Source: Ophioderma brevispina (lineage: Eukaryota; Echinodermata; Ophiuroidea; Amphilepidida; Ophiodermatidae). From it: 64,000 nucleotides of DNA. The notes below the pieces were generated by a model. That model was not told the origin of the DNA, searched no databases, and was given only the letters and a program-made list of their open reading frames with translations. The stretch covers positions 1 to 64,000 of the forward strand of contig JAMKCH010002854.1 in NCBI GenBank assembly GCA_023653785.1. Direction: 5' to 3'. The position numbers and the translations under genes were made by a program. Below, in pieces: positions 25,195 through 36,103 of the stretch; within the stretch, counting starts at the first letter, position 1; every line of letters begins with the position of its first letter.

Positions 25195-25425
25195 ATAGTC
25201 AGTTATAGCACCCTCTATATGCCTTTATTTCCCTAGAAAGTCATGTAAAACTTAATTTTTATGAAAAATCATATTTGCCCGCAATGAAAGTTTCATCAAA
25301 TTTACACAGGATGTAGTTAGTGGCATAAATACTCCAACTTAGTCGTCCAAAAGTGTATTGCTGTTGATTTTTGTTTTATTATTGTTTTTTCATAATAAAT
25401 GAACTTTCAAACAGCTGTGTGTTTT
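25195..25425 (-). mobile_element. Truncated copy of the 60.3-kb MITE family
   Basis: On the minus strand this matches the element at 60,305-60,697. Shared blocks include ttcaaacagctgtg (the terminal repeat, about 25,408-25,421), ggcataaatactcca, and gcaaatatgatttttcat (complement). The other end is missing. It lies inside the hAT-like unit. Confidence 0.75.
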
Positions 25426-25934
25426 AGCACTTGAAAATACTGCGTGAACCTGTTTGGTTCTCGCAACAAATGTTCAGTGCGAACCTTAGGTGAATTAAGT
25501 TCGCGGCGAATTTCCGGCACTGCAGATTGACATCTCCACATGAAAATATGATCCGAACTAAAAAATCAAGGCCGGCGCAAATTTTTTTTTACTAGCGTGA
25601 AAACTTGTGCATCCATTTGGACGCGCGATTTTCAGAGCTTAACGGGAACCCTGCCTATGACACAAGTTTGGTTCCACCTGACAGTCAATTTTTACATTTT
25701 AGCCTATTTTTTCCACTTGACCTCACAGACCTTTGACTTGGCACAGGACCTTTGCACCTCATAAAATATGAGGGATCCCATGGTGCACCTATGACACAAG
25801 GTTTGTTCCAATTGAAAACTTCAACTTTTAATTGAGGTCATTTGAAAAAAACAAAAAAATTATCAATTTAAAAAAAAAAAACTTAACATTTTCGTGCAAC
25901 ACACACATTCCACACACAAATACACACGCACAAC

Positions 25935-26278
25935 GGATTGCTAAGTGGTCCTCCAGCTAAGTGGCGGCCCACCAGAAATATCATATTTGCTCTCACAATG
26001 TACCAAAGTGGCTTTTAAACCCCAATTTTTGTTGTTATTCCACTCGACACTAGAATATGTCAGTTGCCCAAGGCATACACATTACCTTTGGGCGGTGCCT
26101 CCCAATGGACTCTATTATATTCCTAACAGCTCCCCATTTTGCACCTGGGTGGAGAGAGGCAAGCGACCGGCTGGTAGAGTGTCTTGGCCAAGTACACAAC
26201 TAATTTCCCCCAGGGGACTCGAACCCAGGACTTTTGGGTCATGAGTCAGTCACTGTATCCACTGGACCCATAGTGCCC
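25935..26278 (-). repeat. tRNA-derived SINE, minus strand
   Basis: On the minus strand the head has an A box-like segment (complement of 26,253-26,270, reading tgggtccagtggatacag) and an exact B box, ggttcgagtcc (complement of 26,215-26,225). A CAT-containing anticodon-like loop (ctcatga) suggests descent from a Met-type tRNA. The body includes tgggtggagagaggcaagcg and cttggccaagtacacaac on the plus strand, typical of SINE bodies in several marine invertebrates. No complete cloverleaf forms. Confidence 0.8.
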
Positions 26279-27020
26279 TCATCGAGAATCTTACAGATAT
26301 GAATGAATTAAAAAGGGATGCTGGGAGCTTTTAGCTTTGTCCCCATCAAAGCCCATCAGAAAGTTTTGTTATCATAAAATTTACAGTGTTCAAAGGAAGC
26401 ATGTGGTTGGCTTCCATTCCCGTTATTGGTTTGTGAAAATGGGTCAAAGGCCACATGAGGTTCAAAGAGGTCAATTGTGATGTACATCCCAGATAAGTCT
26501 TGGGCCAGTATAGTTCTTGCTGATCCCGAATAGTTAAATGCACTATCAGTGATCATCCGAAAAGAGTCAAATATTTTACAATTGCAGGAATGGCTTAGAA
26601 GCGAAGGATAAGTCTGTAGAATAGAATTCTCAATAAGTTATTTTTTTGCAACTAAAATTGATAGAACAGACAAGGAAAACAGCAGTGTTCAAAGATATGA
26701 ATCTCCAAATTATGTGTAGTAAAATCCCAATTTTGTCATTAGAGGGCTTTTGGTTATTATAACTTGTAGGGATGTTTGGATACACACTGTTACAGACATG
26801 CAAAAATCTTATTTTGATGCATTTTTTTCCAATATTCTGATTTAGCAATTCATTGATAGTGCTTCGACTTGCTTAAAATATAAAGGGAAAAATAAGAACA
26901 GTGGTTTCTAATGACTAGTAAGGAATGCTTGCTTACCTTATCGATGGTGATGTAACCCAAATTGCCTCTGTCTTTAGGCAGGATGCAGAGAGAACCCCCA
27001 TAAATATTATATTCCCACTA
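26279..27020. other. Anonymous intergenic DNA
   Basis: No recognised gene or repeat. Confidence 0.45.
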
Positions 27021-27026
27021 ATATTA

Positions 27027-27345
27027 TACTCACCAAAATTGTGAGATTGTTCTATGTTATACATGCATATTACGAATGATCCACTAGTGCATTTTGTGCT
27101 CAAAAAAGCCAATCAGACACCCCTTCATGCCACATTAAAAACTTCGATGCGCCCATGCCTAGTAGCGGTCCCACGGTAGCATCGGTACGCCCATCACTAT
27201 AGCCACTGGCATCCATGATCTTGCTCATTTTTGTACCTTTCCCGCAAGGCTCCACCTGCGGGGAAGGGCCTGGATGAGGGTTAATAGTTGGATCATTCGT
27301 AAGTAACGTATAAAATAGAACAATCTCACAATTTTGGTGAGTAAT
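27027..27345. repeat. Inverted repeat with ~55-bp arms
   Basis: The arm at 27,027-27,083 (actcaccaaaattgtgagat and onward to gaatgatcc) is mirrored at 27,290-27,345. A related half-copy of the arm's inner end (tacgaaatgatcaactagtgcatg, here split as tacgaaatgatc and aactagtgcatg) follows at 27,367-27,391. It sits at the left edge of the GC-rich unit below and may mark its terminus. Confidence 0.75.
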
Positions 27346-28279
27346 TCTAATTTTATCCATTTATACATTACGAAATGATCAACTAGTGCATGACTGCCAC
27401 CTGGTCACTAGGTGGAGGAGTGAGCCGTAGGTATAGTATCAGGTGCTCGGGGTTCAAGACATGTGATCGAGGAAGCTGAAATAAATTTTGGCCCAATGTA
27501 CATCCATATAACTCCACCCCTATCATGATAGCATATAGCACCTCTATGTCGAACGCATTAACAATTGTATTAAATAATATACCGGTAGTCCTCACCTTAT
27601 GAGATAATGGTAATGAGGCTAGCTCCCTCCTCTACTCTGGCTGCTTGCTGGACCAGGATGGTTGTGGGTCACAATTTTACAACTAGGTAAGGACGTCTTT
27701 CATAAAACATTCTGGAACGTTGTAGCATCCCCATCCTGCTGCCTTCATAATGCCGTAATGTTAACTCCTAAGTGAAAAACCCGAGATGTAGCCATAACTT
27801 CAAATGTCATAAGCATACGGGTTAATGGCGATGTTACTGACCAGGACGAGGGCTTTCACTTAAAAGGTCAGAGATCATCGAGGAGGAAAGTTGACCCAGC
27901 GTGATAATGTTTGCTTTGTCGCAGGTTTGTATTTAGTTAAGGTAAGGATGAAAAAGTGGTCAGAAATTGAGGAATCTTAGATTGTTTTGAAGAGGGGAGG
28001 AGGTAAAAATCTCGTCGAAGTGCTCCCACTGGACACTAGTACAACGGCGTAAAGGTTCCGTGACTAACCTGGACACCGAGGTTTATTCTCAGGGATCACA
28101 GTAACGCTAGGAAGCTCTGGAAGAACTGTAGGCCGAGGTATAAAATCGAGTGACTGTGTTTTGGCAAGTATAATCCGAAACACTTTACCACTTCTGAAGA
28201 AAGAGCCGATCCGCAAAACGCCAGCCCTCGATCCGAGACAGTTGCCTCCAAAAGCCGGCGAGGCACGATCCCAAAAAGG

Positions 28280-28660
28280 GTGAAAACTGACGACAAAAAA
28301 CAGTCCGGCGGTTGTTATGTATTCTCAAACATCATAGACAATTTATTTGTGTCAAAAATCCCCGAAGGGATTGAGGCCACCGGGGGGGGGGGGGGGGTGA
28401 CCACCGCGAAGCAGGGGCCAGACCGAACTAGTAGAGCCAGCCACGCCTCGCTGAAAATGCCCAACACAATCCTGCCGCCAGAACTCCCCCTGGGAGCGAC
28501 AAGAAGCGACGGCGTAATGAGAGGAGGCCAGCGTAATAGCCAGGATAATCGCCCGTACGAAACAGGCAAAGCGTGGACCAATATCGCTGAAGAAAACACC
28601 CGTCCAAGAAGGACATTGATTCCCACGAATGGGGATTCAAGCGATGACAAATATGAATGA
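28280..28660 (+). CDS. Hypothetical gag-like frame, 126 codons
   Basis: No family recognised. The product is hydrophilic with a Gly5 run near residue 36, a Pro/Leu segment (ILPPELPLG), and a basic/acidic C-terminus rich in Asn, Thr and Asp. Sequence upstream in another frame (KTPALDPRQLPP, about 28.21-28.25 kb) has a similar flavour, so the true reading frame may start earlier and be frameshifted. It lies in the GC-rich unit with the 174-codon frame on the same strand. It could be chance in GC-rich DNA. Confidence 0.3.
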   Translation: MKTDDKKQSGGCYVFSNIIDNLFVSKIPEGIEATGGGGGVTTAKQGPDRTSRASHASLKMPNTILPPELPLGATRSDGVMRGGQRNSQDNRPYETGKAWTNIAEENTRPRRTLIPTNGDSSDDKYE

Positions 28661-29039
28661 AGGGTATTGTCTCGAAAATCGACAGCAAATCCCTCAGTGA
28701 ATGGTCCTTTGTTGGTCTAATCCGGATACATACCATGGACAGCAACCGAGTGAGATTCGCCCGGGTCAAAGCGCCACCGTAGCCGACATCACCCCTGCGA
28801 GGATGACGGCGAAAGGCATCGAGACCAGCGCAATAAAAGCCCGTAAATCGCACTATAGATATAGAGGAAGAGGGGCCCGACATCGCGGGGTGGGTTTTCG
28901 CCGAGAGCACGTGGGTGCTTGCATGCGTGGGGAACCGCACAGGTAGACGATGCCCACGAGGGGCAGACGCGCCGTTAGCGGACACCATAGAAGGTCACAA
29001 CCACCTTAGGTGACGGTGGACACATCGCGGTGATCTCCG

Positions 29040-29370
29040 GAGCGGTAGGGCTACGAAAACGGTGACAACCGCATAGTATCAAGCCAGTCTACGCACCCCT
29101 GGCGCACGGGCGATTGACACACCGGGCGGGTGTGAACCCTCTAAAGGCGGCGGATGAACCCCCGCTTACAGCAGCGGAGGAAATCCCTGTAACGGCGATG
29201 GGTACTATAGCGGTGGAATTGTGATCGGTGGGTACCGAAGACGGTACCACGCGCCAGTATCCTATCAGTCAAACGCACCCCTGAGCCGCGGGCGACGGCC
29301 AAGGCATCCACCAGACCCAAAGCGCTGGTGTAAGCAGAACGCGGGTGAACTCGCTTACAGCAGCGAGAGC
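29040..29370 (+). repeat. Degenerate tandem repeat of about 185-190 bp
   Basis: Segments containing agt(a/c)tc...cgcacccc...gcgggcga...gcttacagcagcg recur at 29,070-29,160 and 29,262-29,365. The repeat unit overlaps the start of the 174-codon frame. Confidence 0.65.
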
Positions 29371-29745
29371 TCCCGCTCTACCGGTCAAAATCCCTACCCT
29401 CCAAGTGTATACGAAGGGACGAAAATCCAGGATATACCCCGGTTCAACTCCAGAGCAAACCAGGTGCAATACCGAGACCGATACTCACCGCGCACCTATT
29501 CGCCCCCGGGAGTAGGACAGGGTATCAGCATGGTGTGGGTTCCATGGGTACAAGACGAAAAGGAAAGGATTGTGGGTAATAGACGTCACTTGGGGGGTGT
29601 CGTCCTACAGTGGATCGAAAAGAATATATATTATGTGCCGAATAATTTATGGGAGGTTCAGCATCTGCCTAAAGACAATCCATTTGTTACATCAACATCA
29701 GGATTTGAAGGTAAACCCCCCGCAGATTCCTGTATGAGTCCATAA
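29221..29745 (+). CDS. Hypothetical Arg/Tyr/Pro-rich protein, 174 codons
   Basis: No domain recognised. The first 100 residues are Arg/Tyr/Pro/Ser-rich (GGYRRRYHAP, RGRRPRHPPDP, YRDRYSPRTYSPPG), like a low-complexity nucleic-acid-binding or Gag C-terminal region. The last third is less biased (VVLQWIEKNIYYVPNNLWEV). The N-terminal portion lies in the second of two tandem DNA repeats (29,040-29,170 and 29,230-29,365). The start codon (ATC..ATG context) is not proven; the frame may continue upstream through a frameshift. Confidence 0.35.
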   Translation: MIGGYRRRYHAPVSYQSNAPLSRGRRPRHPPDPKRWCKQNAGELAYSSESSRSTGQNPYPPSVYEGTKIQDIPRFNSRANQVQYRDRYSPRTYSPPGVGQGISMVWVPWVQDEKERIVGNRRHLGGVVLQWIEKNIYYVPNNLWEVQHLPKDNPFVTSTSGFEGKPPADSCMSP

Positions 29746-29896
29746 GAATACATCGGTGTATTTACCCTCAAGTAGGGAACTTTTCAAACATGTTCCATTT
29801 CTCGCCCTTCAGCTAATATAATGGAGAACCCCTGCTTTAATGCCAACAAGAGTATGGTCCCAATAAGCGAAGGAATAACACTTTTAACACATTTAA

Positions 29897-30211
29897 AGGT
29901 GCTGTTCCAATTTATGTCTGTTGTGTTTTCTACTTGATATGAGAGCCTGGCCTTTTGCCATACACTCCCCAACAAGTATTGTTGGAACCAATGGTGGTTT
30001 TTATGGTAGAAGAAATAATCTATTGCACGGCCCATTTATATGGATAAATTGATGCTTAAAATTAAAATGCAGTTTTTGGGTCTATCTTGGGACGAAATGG
30101 ATCTGAGGAGGCTGCAAAATATTTCAGCAACAAATGATTAAATAGAGCGTTTTGTATGATACCAAATCAATACAAAATGGTGCGGTTCCAAGACGATTGC
30201 GAACACGCACT
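29897..30211. mobile_element. 315-bp TTAA MITE (family C), copy 1
   Basis: The ends are aggtgctgttccaat and, mirrored, attgcgaacacgcact; TTAA lies on both sides (29,893-29,896 and 30,212-30,215). It shares its interior (tctacttgatatgagag, atggtagaag.aataat) with the element at 35,618-35,956. Confidence 0.85.
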
Positions 30212-30229
30212 TTAAAAGAAATAAAAACA

Positions 30230-31980
30230 AACACACACACTGTAATCCAACACACAGCTACTCTACGACCAAACTATGTGTAGGTGTGGTGTTGTGCTGT
30301 TTTTTTGTGTTGTTGTTAACTGTGTTAAAATAAAAAACTTGTAGACAAAACTGTATTAACTGTTTTTGGGGTATGTGTATTTTTTTTGCTTAACTGTGTT
30401 AAAATGAACCACTTCTACACCACTGTATAAATTGTGTTTGGGTGGGTGTTGTGTTTTTGCTGAAACTGTGGTAAAAAAATAAAACCGATTCTTAGACAAT
30501 GTATGTGTTTTTTTGGGGGGGGTAGTGTTTTTTTGGGGGGTAGTGTGTTTTTTTTTGCTAACTGTGTTAAAATGAATCACTTCTTAGACAACTGTATGAA
30601 AACTGTGTTTGGGTGGTGGTAGATGTTGTTTTTTGCTTAACGGTGTTAAAATAAACCGATTTCGTAGAAATGTATTGTGTTTTTTTGGGGGGATGTGTTT
30701 TTTTTGGGGTATGTGTTTTTGCTTAACTGTGTTAAAATGAATCACTTTCTTAGACAACTTATTAAAAATGAACAACTTCTTAGACAAAATGGTATTAAAT
30801 TGTGTTTGGTTGTATTGTTTATTTATTGCTTAACCGCCTATGTTAAAATGAACCAATTTATGACAAAACGGTGTGTTTTTTTTTGGTACTGGTAAAATGA
30901 ACCAATTCTACACAACTGTATTAAATTGTGTTTGGGTGGGTGGTGTTGTGTTTTTTGCTTAACTGTGTTAAAATAAACCAATTTCTTAGACCCACTTGTA
31001 TGTGTTTTTTTTGGGGGGGTGGGGGTGGTATGTGTGTTTTGGGGGGTATGTGTTTTTTTTGCTTTTCTTTAACTGTGTAAATGAATCACTTCTTAGACAA
31101 CTGTATTAAATTGTGTTTGGGGTGTTAGGTGATGTTGTTTTTTGCTTAACGGTGTTAAAATTTAAAACCGATTCTTAGACAACTGTATTGTTTTTTTTTT
31201 TTGGGGGTATGTGTTTTTTTCTTTGGGTATGTGTTGTGTTTGGGCTTTAAAACTGTGTTTACAAAATGAATCACTTCCTTAGACAACGTATTAAAATGAA
31301 CACTTTCTTAGACAACTGTATTAAATGTGTTTGGGTGTGTATTTGTTATTTTTTTGCTTAATGTGTTAAAATGAAACCAATTCTGACAACGATGTGTTTT
31401 TTTTGCTTAACGTGTTAAAATGAACCACTTTCTAGACAACTGATTAAATTGTGTGTTTGGGGTGGGTCTGTGTGGTTTTTGTGCTTAACTGTGTAAAATA
31501 AACCGATATATTTCTAGACATCTGTGGGGTTGGTTTTTGTTGTGGTTATGTGTTGTTATTTTTTTGTTGTTTTTGTTTTGTTGCTTAAAACTGTGTTAAA
31601 AGGAAACCCTTTCTTAGAAACTGGATTAAATGGTGTTTGTGTGGGTGTGTGGTGGTGTTGTTTTTTGCTTAACTGTGGTTAAAATGAATCAATTTCTTAG
31701 ACAACGTATAAATTGTGGTTGGCTGTGTGGTTGATGTTTTTTTGTAACTGTGTTAAAATGAACCACTTCTTAGAGAAAACTTATTAAATTGTGTTTGGGC
31801 TGTGTGGTGGTGTGTTTTTTGCTTAACTGTGTAAAAATGAATCAATTTCTTAGACAACTGTATCAAATGGTTTGTTTGGGTGTGTGGTGGTGGTTTTTTG
31901 CATTATGTGTCAAAATGAAACACTTTAGACAACTTTATTAAAATGTGTTGGGCGATTGGGTGACGTGTTGTCTTTAATGG
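30230..31980 (+). repeat. Satellite array, ~75-110 bp units
   Basis: About 20 degenerate units each contain gcttaactgtgttaaaatga, then a cacttcttagacaactgta segment, then ttaaattgtgtttgggtg and a T-rich/G-rich spacer. Unit lengths vary because the T and G runs expand and contract. Short frames here are repeat artefacts. The array starts just after the MITE at 29,897-30,211. Confidence 0.95.
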
Positions 31981-32454
31981 AATAAAGTGCAAAACTATAT
32001 TGCCCTCACTGACCTATACACATGAGATAGCAGGTCTGAGTCGCTGATTGAAAAAACAGGATCGGGGAAGTGCTTTTTGTCCTTCTCAATGTGGCAGGAA
32101 ATAAGCTAAAACCGGCTGAGTGCACATATTCCACAAGTGTTTTCGGTATTGTTATAAAAAATTCCTATTTGGGACAATAAAGTGGAGCCATATAAGAAGG
32201 CAAAGTGCATTCCTGTGCGTTTCAATCGGCGACTATCCAATGGGCGGCAGCCCGCTATCCACTTGTAGAGCTCCATGTGATTGCGCTTTATTCCATAATA
32301 TGTTAATTATCGTGATGGGCTGTCTCTTAGACTAATACATTTAATTAGCTATGCAGACTTAGATTTTTTTTATAAACTTTTTATTTTTTTCTTTTTTCAA
32401 TATCTCAAAACTTAAAAAGCGTTAAAGACATCTTTGGTCAAAGTAGGGCCCACA
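31981..32454. other. Anonymous DNA between satellite and MITE
   Basis: Nothing recognised. The satellite unit stops abruptly near 31,975. Confidence 0.5.
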
Positions 32455-32987
32455 CATAAAGAATATTAGCACATTTTTGAAGAGCGCCCTCAATTTTTCA
32501 AAAATTTTGAGGATCTTACATGGTTGCATTTGTAACGGGCTAAGTAAACCGATACCTGTGAATGGTTAAGCTCGAAAATGTCTATGTTGTCACAAACGAA
32601 GGAATTTGTTAATTAGATAATTAATATCGGGATCCCGCTTAATAATGCAACGGATGCTGGAATGGCCTCCAATGTGAAAGGCCTACTTTTCATAGGGTTT
32701 AATGGTCAGGCAAGTCAAGTTACAGTTATTTGGCTTGACATTCAGGTGGCACTATTTCCTTTCATGGGACGGACATAAACGTTAGCATTTCCAGCTCCGC
32801 CTTTAAGTCCAATATGGGATCCCAATTTTTAATTACAAAATTCGCTTATTTATGATAAATACGCATTTTTTAGCAGTTTCGTGTGCAGGTTGCAGGTATA
32901 GTTTCTTTGACAATTACCAACATAACTTGCAAAAATATCAAATGTTTGAAAAATGGGGCGCCCCGTTCCAAAAAGTGCGAAATTGCT
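32455..32987. mobile_element. MITE family D, second copy
   Basis: This matches 2,343-2,884 in order: gcacatttttgaagagcg, gttgcatt.gtaac, ctgtgaatggtta, taattaatatcgg, and the mirrored right end. The right side ends at TTAA (32,988-32,991). It is interrupted near 32,700-32,745 relative to copy 1. Confidence 0.75.
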
Positions 32988-33654
32988 TTAACTTTCTTAG
33001 CTGAGATTGCAGCTTTAATATAACAGTTAGCATCCCTTTAAGTTATTGCTTATATGGCATGTAATGCATGCACAAATTTTCAAAAATATGCCGTTGTGAA
33101 GGAGCACAGCTTAAAACCCCCTTCACATACTCACGCTGTTTGGTGTAATTAAACAAGACGGGCATAGTAAGGAAGCTAGTTTGCTAGCACAGTCTGATGC
33201 AACATCCACCAGATGAGTTGCGCTGCGAAAGAGAGCCTTCGTTGCATTGGACCATAAGCTGGTAATCTGGCATTCTTTTGTTTTTATCTGCTATTTGGGC
33301 TGATAAAGAGTGCGGCAGAGCAGATTGACCTGAAAGATTAAAGAAGCTGTTAGCAATCACAACTTTTAAAAATACGCAATAAACTTGCACGATCCCCCTG
33401 GCAAGAGGGCAGTATTAAGCAAGATTGGAAAAAATAGCCTCAGATGACCTTGACCATGACCTTGACATCAGACACATATGAAGGAACCCCTATTGCCCCT
33501 TAACCAAGTCTGTTTTTAAATGGACTTAAACTTTTCAAGGAGACGCGCAAAAACGAAAACCTACCAAAACCTAACCAACTGGAACTGGAACATGCACCCC
33601 AGATGACTTAAAATAAATATGGACTGCCTCTATATCGGGTGCATGGAAATGATG

Positions 33655-34715
33655 GAAAATTACTCACCTTGTGTGTAGACCGTCAGCACAGAAGGTTTGG
33701 TTAGACGAACGAGATACCAATAGATGTAATATGGGAAAATTCAGAGAAGAAAAATGTAACTTTTGAAAATATGAAAGTCTGCCGGAGTCCCGTTGTTGCG
33801 TGTAGCCCCAGGAGAGGGTAAAAGTTACTATGGGGGTGGTCAAATATTTGAAATTTCTAATTAATGAAAATATAGCTCAAATTATTCTTTAGGTTACAGG
33901 AGTAAAAAAGCAATTGGGTCAATGTATGTTGGTGCTTCTTTCCAAGATATTGGGAAAAATAGGCTAAAGGTCATTTGTTTATTTCAAGAAGGTCAACAAG
34001 TGTAATACAAAGCTGTCTTTGTAAAACATATTAAAAAAACATATTTAATGATACTGATTCAAATATGCTTTTTATTTGCATAGGGTTGGTTCACGTTCAT
34101 AGGGAGGGGTATAATCTCCCCGTCCCCATAGAGTCCTACAGGGAATTTTGTAACCCCTTCCATTATAACCACAAGATGATGCGAACGAAGTGCAAAAGCA
34201 TTTCATTATTTGGATTCAGTATCATTAAACATTTAAACAAAATATTTTTACAAACAAATCTGGGAATTGCAACGGGGACTCTTTCGTTGAAATAAACACT
34301 GACCTTTAGCCTATTTTCAGCAAATATCTTGGAAGGAAGCAACCACACGCGTGTGACCCAATGACCTTTTTTTACTCATGACTGACGTAAAGAATATATT
34401 TGAGCTATATTATATTAGAATTAGAAGCAGTCCAACATTTGACCCCCATAGTAACTTACCCCCTTCCTGGGGCTACACGCAACACGGAGTCCCCGCAGAC
34501 TTTCCTTATTTTGCAAAGTTATATTTTTCTCTTGAATTTTCCCGTGTTCATATATTGGTATTCTCTTTCGTCTAACACAAAACCTTCTGGCTGATGCTCT
34601 ATGACTGGAGACTGTGGACCTATTATTTTCTCTCGACCTCCAATCTGGGGAATTAATAGTAGGCTCACGGTCTGCAGTCACCTCAGGTAGTTATTTTACA
34701 CCATTCCCTCATTCA
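33655..34715. repeat. Large foldback, arms of about 350 bp
   Basis: The segment 33,655-34,000 is found again as its complement at 34,285-34,715. Matching blocks, given here as plus-strand text of the left arm, include cagcacagaaggttt, gtgtagcccca, gttactatggggg, caaatatttga, and ggctaaaggtca. The arms differ by many substitutions and by extra sequence at about 34,600-34,665. The loop is about 285 bases. No coding frame is conserved between the arms, so this is likely a long-TIR MITE or an inverted duplication. Confidence 0.85.
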
Positions 34716-35138
34716 ACAGTAAGTATGTAGTAAATCCAAATTTGAAATTTTGCGGTATTGTCCTGTGAACGATTGTGGCAGGATTCACCTCACATCGCAG
34801 CAAACCGCCTTACTCCCTCCTTCCACTGCCCGATTCATCATATGCAGTCCCCAATCTCAACTCAACCCTCCTACTCTCATCCTACACTTGCTGCTTCAAA
34901 GCTTCTGGGGACGTCCTCTCCTCATCAAACCTCCCACCTCAACTCAAAAAGCCCTTCTTAAAACATGCCCGTCATCCTTCCTTCAGCACGTGCTCTACCA
35001 GTGTACAATATCACCAAACAGTTCATCACTTCTTCAAACCACCACTGCATCAGATCTTCAGTCTCATATTCGGAAATATTCTGACTTTGCTCAACAGAAC
35101 GTCTCGTTAATGCTTTCATTGCACATCGCGCCTTGATA

Positions 35139-36068
35139 GTGGATTCCCTTCTTATGGTATCCCTAACTCTCAAAATTGAAAAAACTTCAACGCATCAAGA
35201 ACACAGCTGATCGGTTCTAATCACGGGAAAAAGAAATTTGATAACAATTCAGGATTGTGAAAGAACTCCATTGGTTTACAGTTGAAAAACGCATTCATCT
35301 TACAAGATTTTGTTAGACTTACAAAGCAATCAATGGTCAATCACCTGCGGAATATTCGAGAACCATCACATTCAAGTCCTCCCCCGTTCAGTCTGTTCAG
35401 CTCAAAAACAAACTTGTTTCCCCACAATTTTCAACATCATATGGACATTGGGCTTTTTTTCTGTTGCAGCTCCGACGTGGAACAATTGAACGGTTCACAT
35501 ATGCCATGCTACTCTCTGAGGTTTTTCAAAACACTTGTAAAAAACCAATCTGCTTAATTCATAACAGTCAGTCTTTCCATTTGCCATGTATTATCTATTT
35601 GCTGTTTTGTAGTTTAAAGTGCGTGTTCCGATTAGGTGTATTGTGGTCTTCTACTTGATATGAGAGACTCGCACTTGCACATACACCCCGTCAAGTCCGC
35701 CTGGGAATCAAAATTGCGGTTTTTTTGATGGTAGAAGCAATAATGCATGTTGCAAAGCCCAGTCAATACTGTGTAATATTGATGGTTAACACGAAAACGG
35801 CGTTTTTTGTTCATACTTGGGAATGAAATGGATTGAGGGCTCAAATTTCAGGACGACAATGAGAAAATACCACCGCCTTTAGTCTGATATCAAAATCGAT
35901 TTACTACTTTCCGGGTAAATCAGGGGGGGCCAAAGACGATCGGAATACCGCACACTTTAAGTTGTACTAAACATGTTATGTTAAGTCATAATGTGGGTTT
36001 TGTTTGTAAAGGGCATAGAGACCTTCTGGTTTATGCACTCAAAAGCATCTCATTTTATTATTATTATC
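35139..36068 (+). mobile_element. L2-type non-LTR 3' fragment, nested insertion
   Basis: The plus strand encodes the end of an L2/CR1 ORF2. A block near 35.17-35.24 kb corresponds to 'KLQRIQNTAARLI', followed by FDNNSGL.KNSIGLQLKNAF (equivalent to 'FDHITPVLKELHWLPV..RI') and SMVNHLRNIREPSHSS, then a damaged end near 35.5 kb. The 3' UTR continues after a MITE at 35,957 with gggcatagagaccttctgg and tatgcactcaaaagcatctc and ends in a TTATTATTATTAT tail (36,055-36,068). The element is 5'-truncated, as most L2 copies are. Confidence 0.85.
35618..35956. mobile_element. 339-bp TTAA MITE (family C), copy 2, inside the L2 fragment
   Basis: Termini agtgcgtgttccgat and its mirror (atcggaataccgcacact) are flanked by TTAA at 35,614-35,617 and 35,957-35,960. 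It interrupts the 3' UTR of the plus-strand L2 fragment. Its sister is at 29,897-30,211. Confidence 0.88.
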
Positions 36069-36103
36069 CTGTATCCATTCAACGGCAAACATTGATCTAA
36101 TAA

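Larger units (their letters stand above)
21202..25653. mobile_element. 4.45-kb hAT-like element with 8-bp target duplication
   Basis: The left end starts tagggttcccgttaag (21,202) and the right end is cttaacgggaaccctg (to 25,653), a 15-bp terminal inverted repeat with the (C/T)AGGG start usual for hAT transposons. The flanks carry an identical 8-mer, CCTATGAC, at 21,194-21,201 and 25,654-25,661, the target duplication size of the hAT superfamily. Joining the flanks gives cacctatgacacaag, which also occurs uninterrupted at 25,786-25,800, like a local empty-site paralogue. No hAT transposase was recognised inside, so it is non-autonomous or gutted. It hosts a second inverted-repeat element and a minisatellite. 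Confidence 0.85.
28030..29750 (+). mobile_element. GC-rich unit with gag-like frames (unclassified retroelement?)
   Basis: GC content rises sharply here. On the plus strand the frames are hydrophilic and rich in Arg, Gly, Ser, Pro and Tyr, as in many retroelement Gag proteins. One, at 28,280-28,660 (126 codons), has a poly-Gly run encoded by 17 G (28,381-28,397). The other is at 29,221-29,745 (174 codons). No zinc knuckle, protease, RT or integrase is visible. The unit could be the 5' part of a truncated LTR or DIRS-type element, or a decayed host gene. Confidence 0.4.

Noticed and set aside
28428..28988. 186-codon minus-strand frame in the GC-rich unit
   Set aside because: No recognisable domain, mixed hydrophobic composition, and it is antisense to hydrophilic frames that better fit a real protein; long chance frames are expected in GC-rich DNA.
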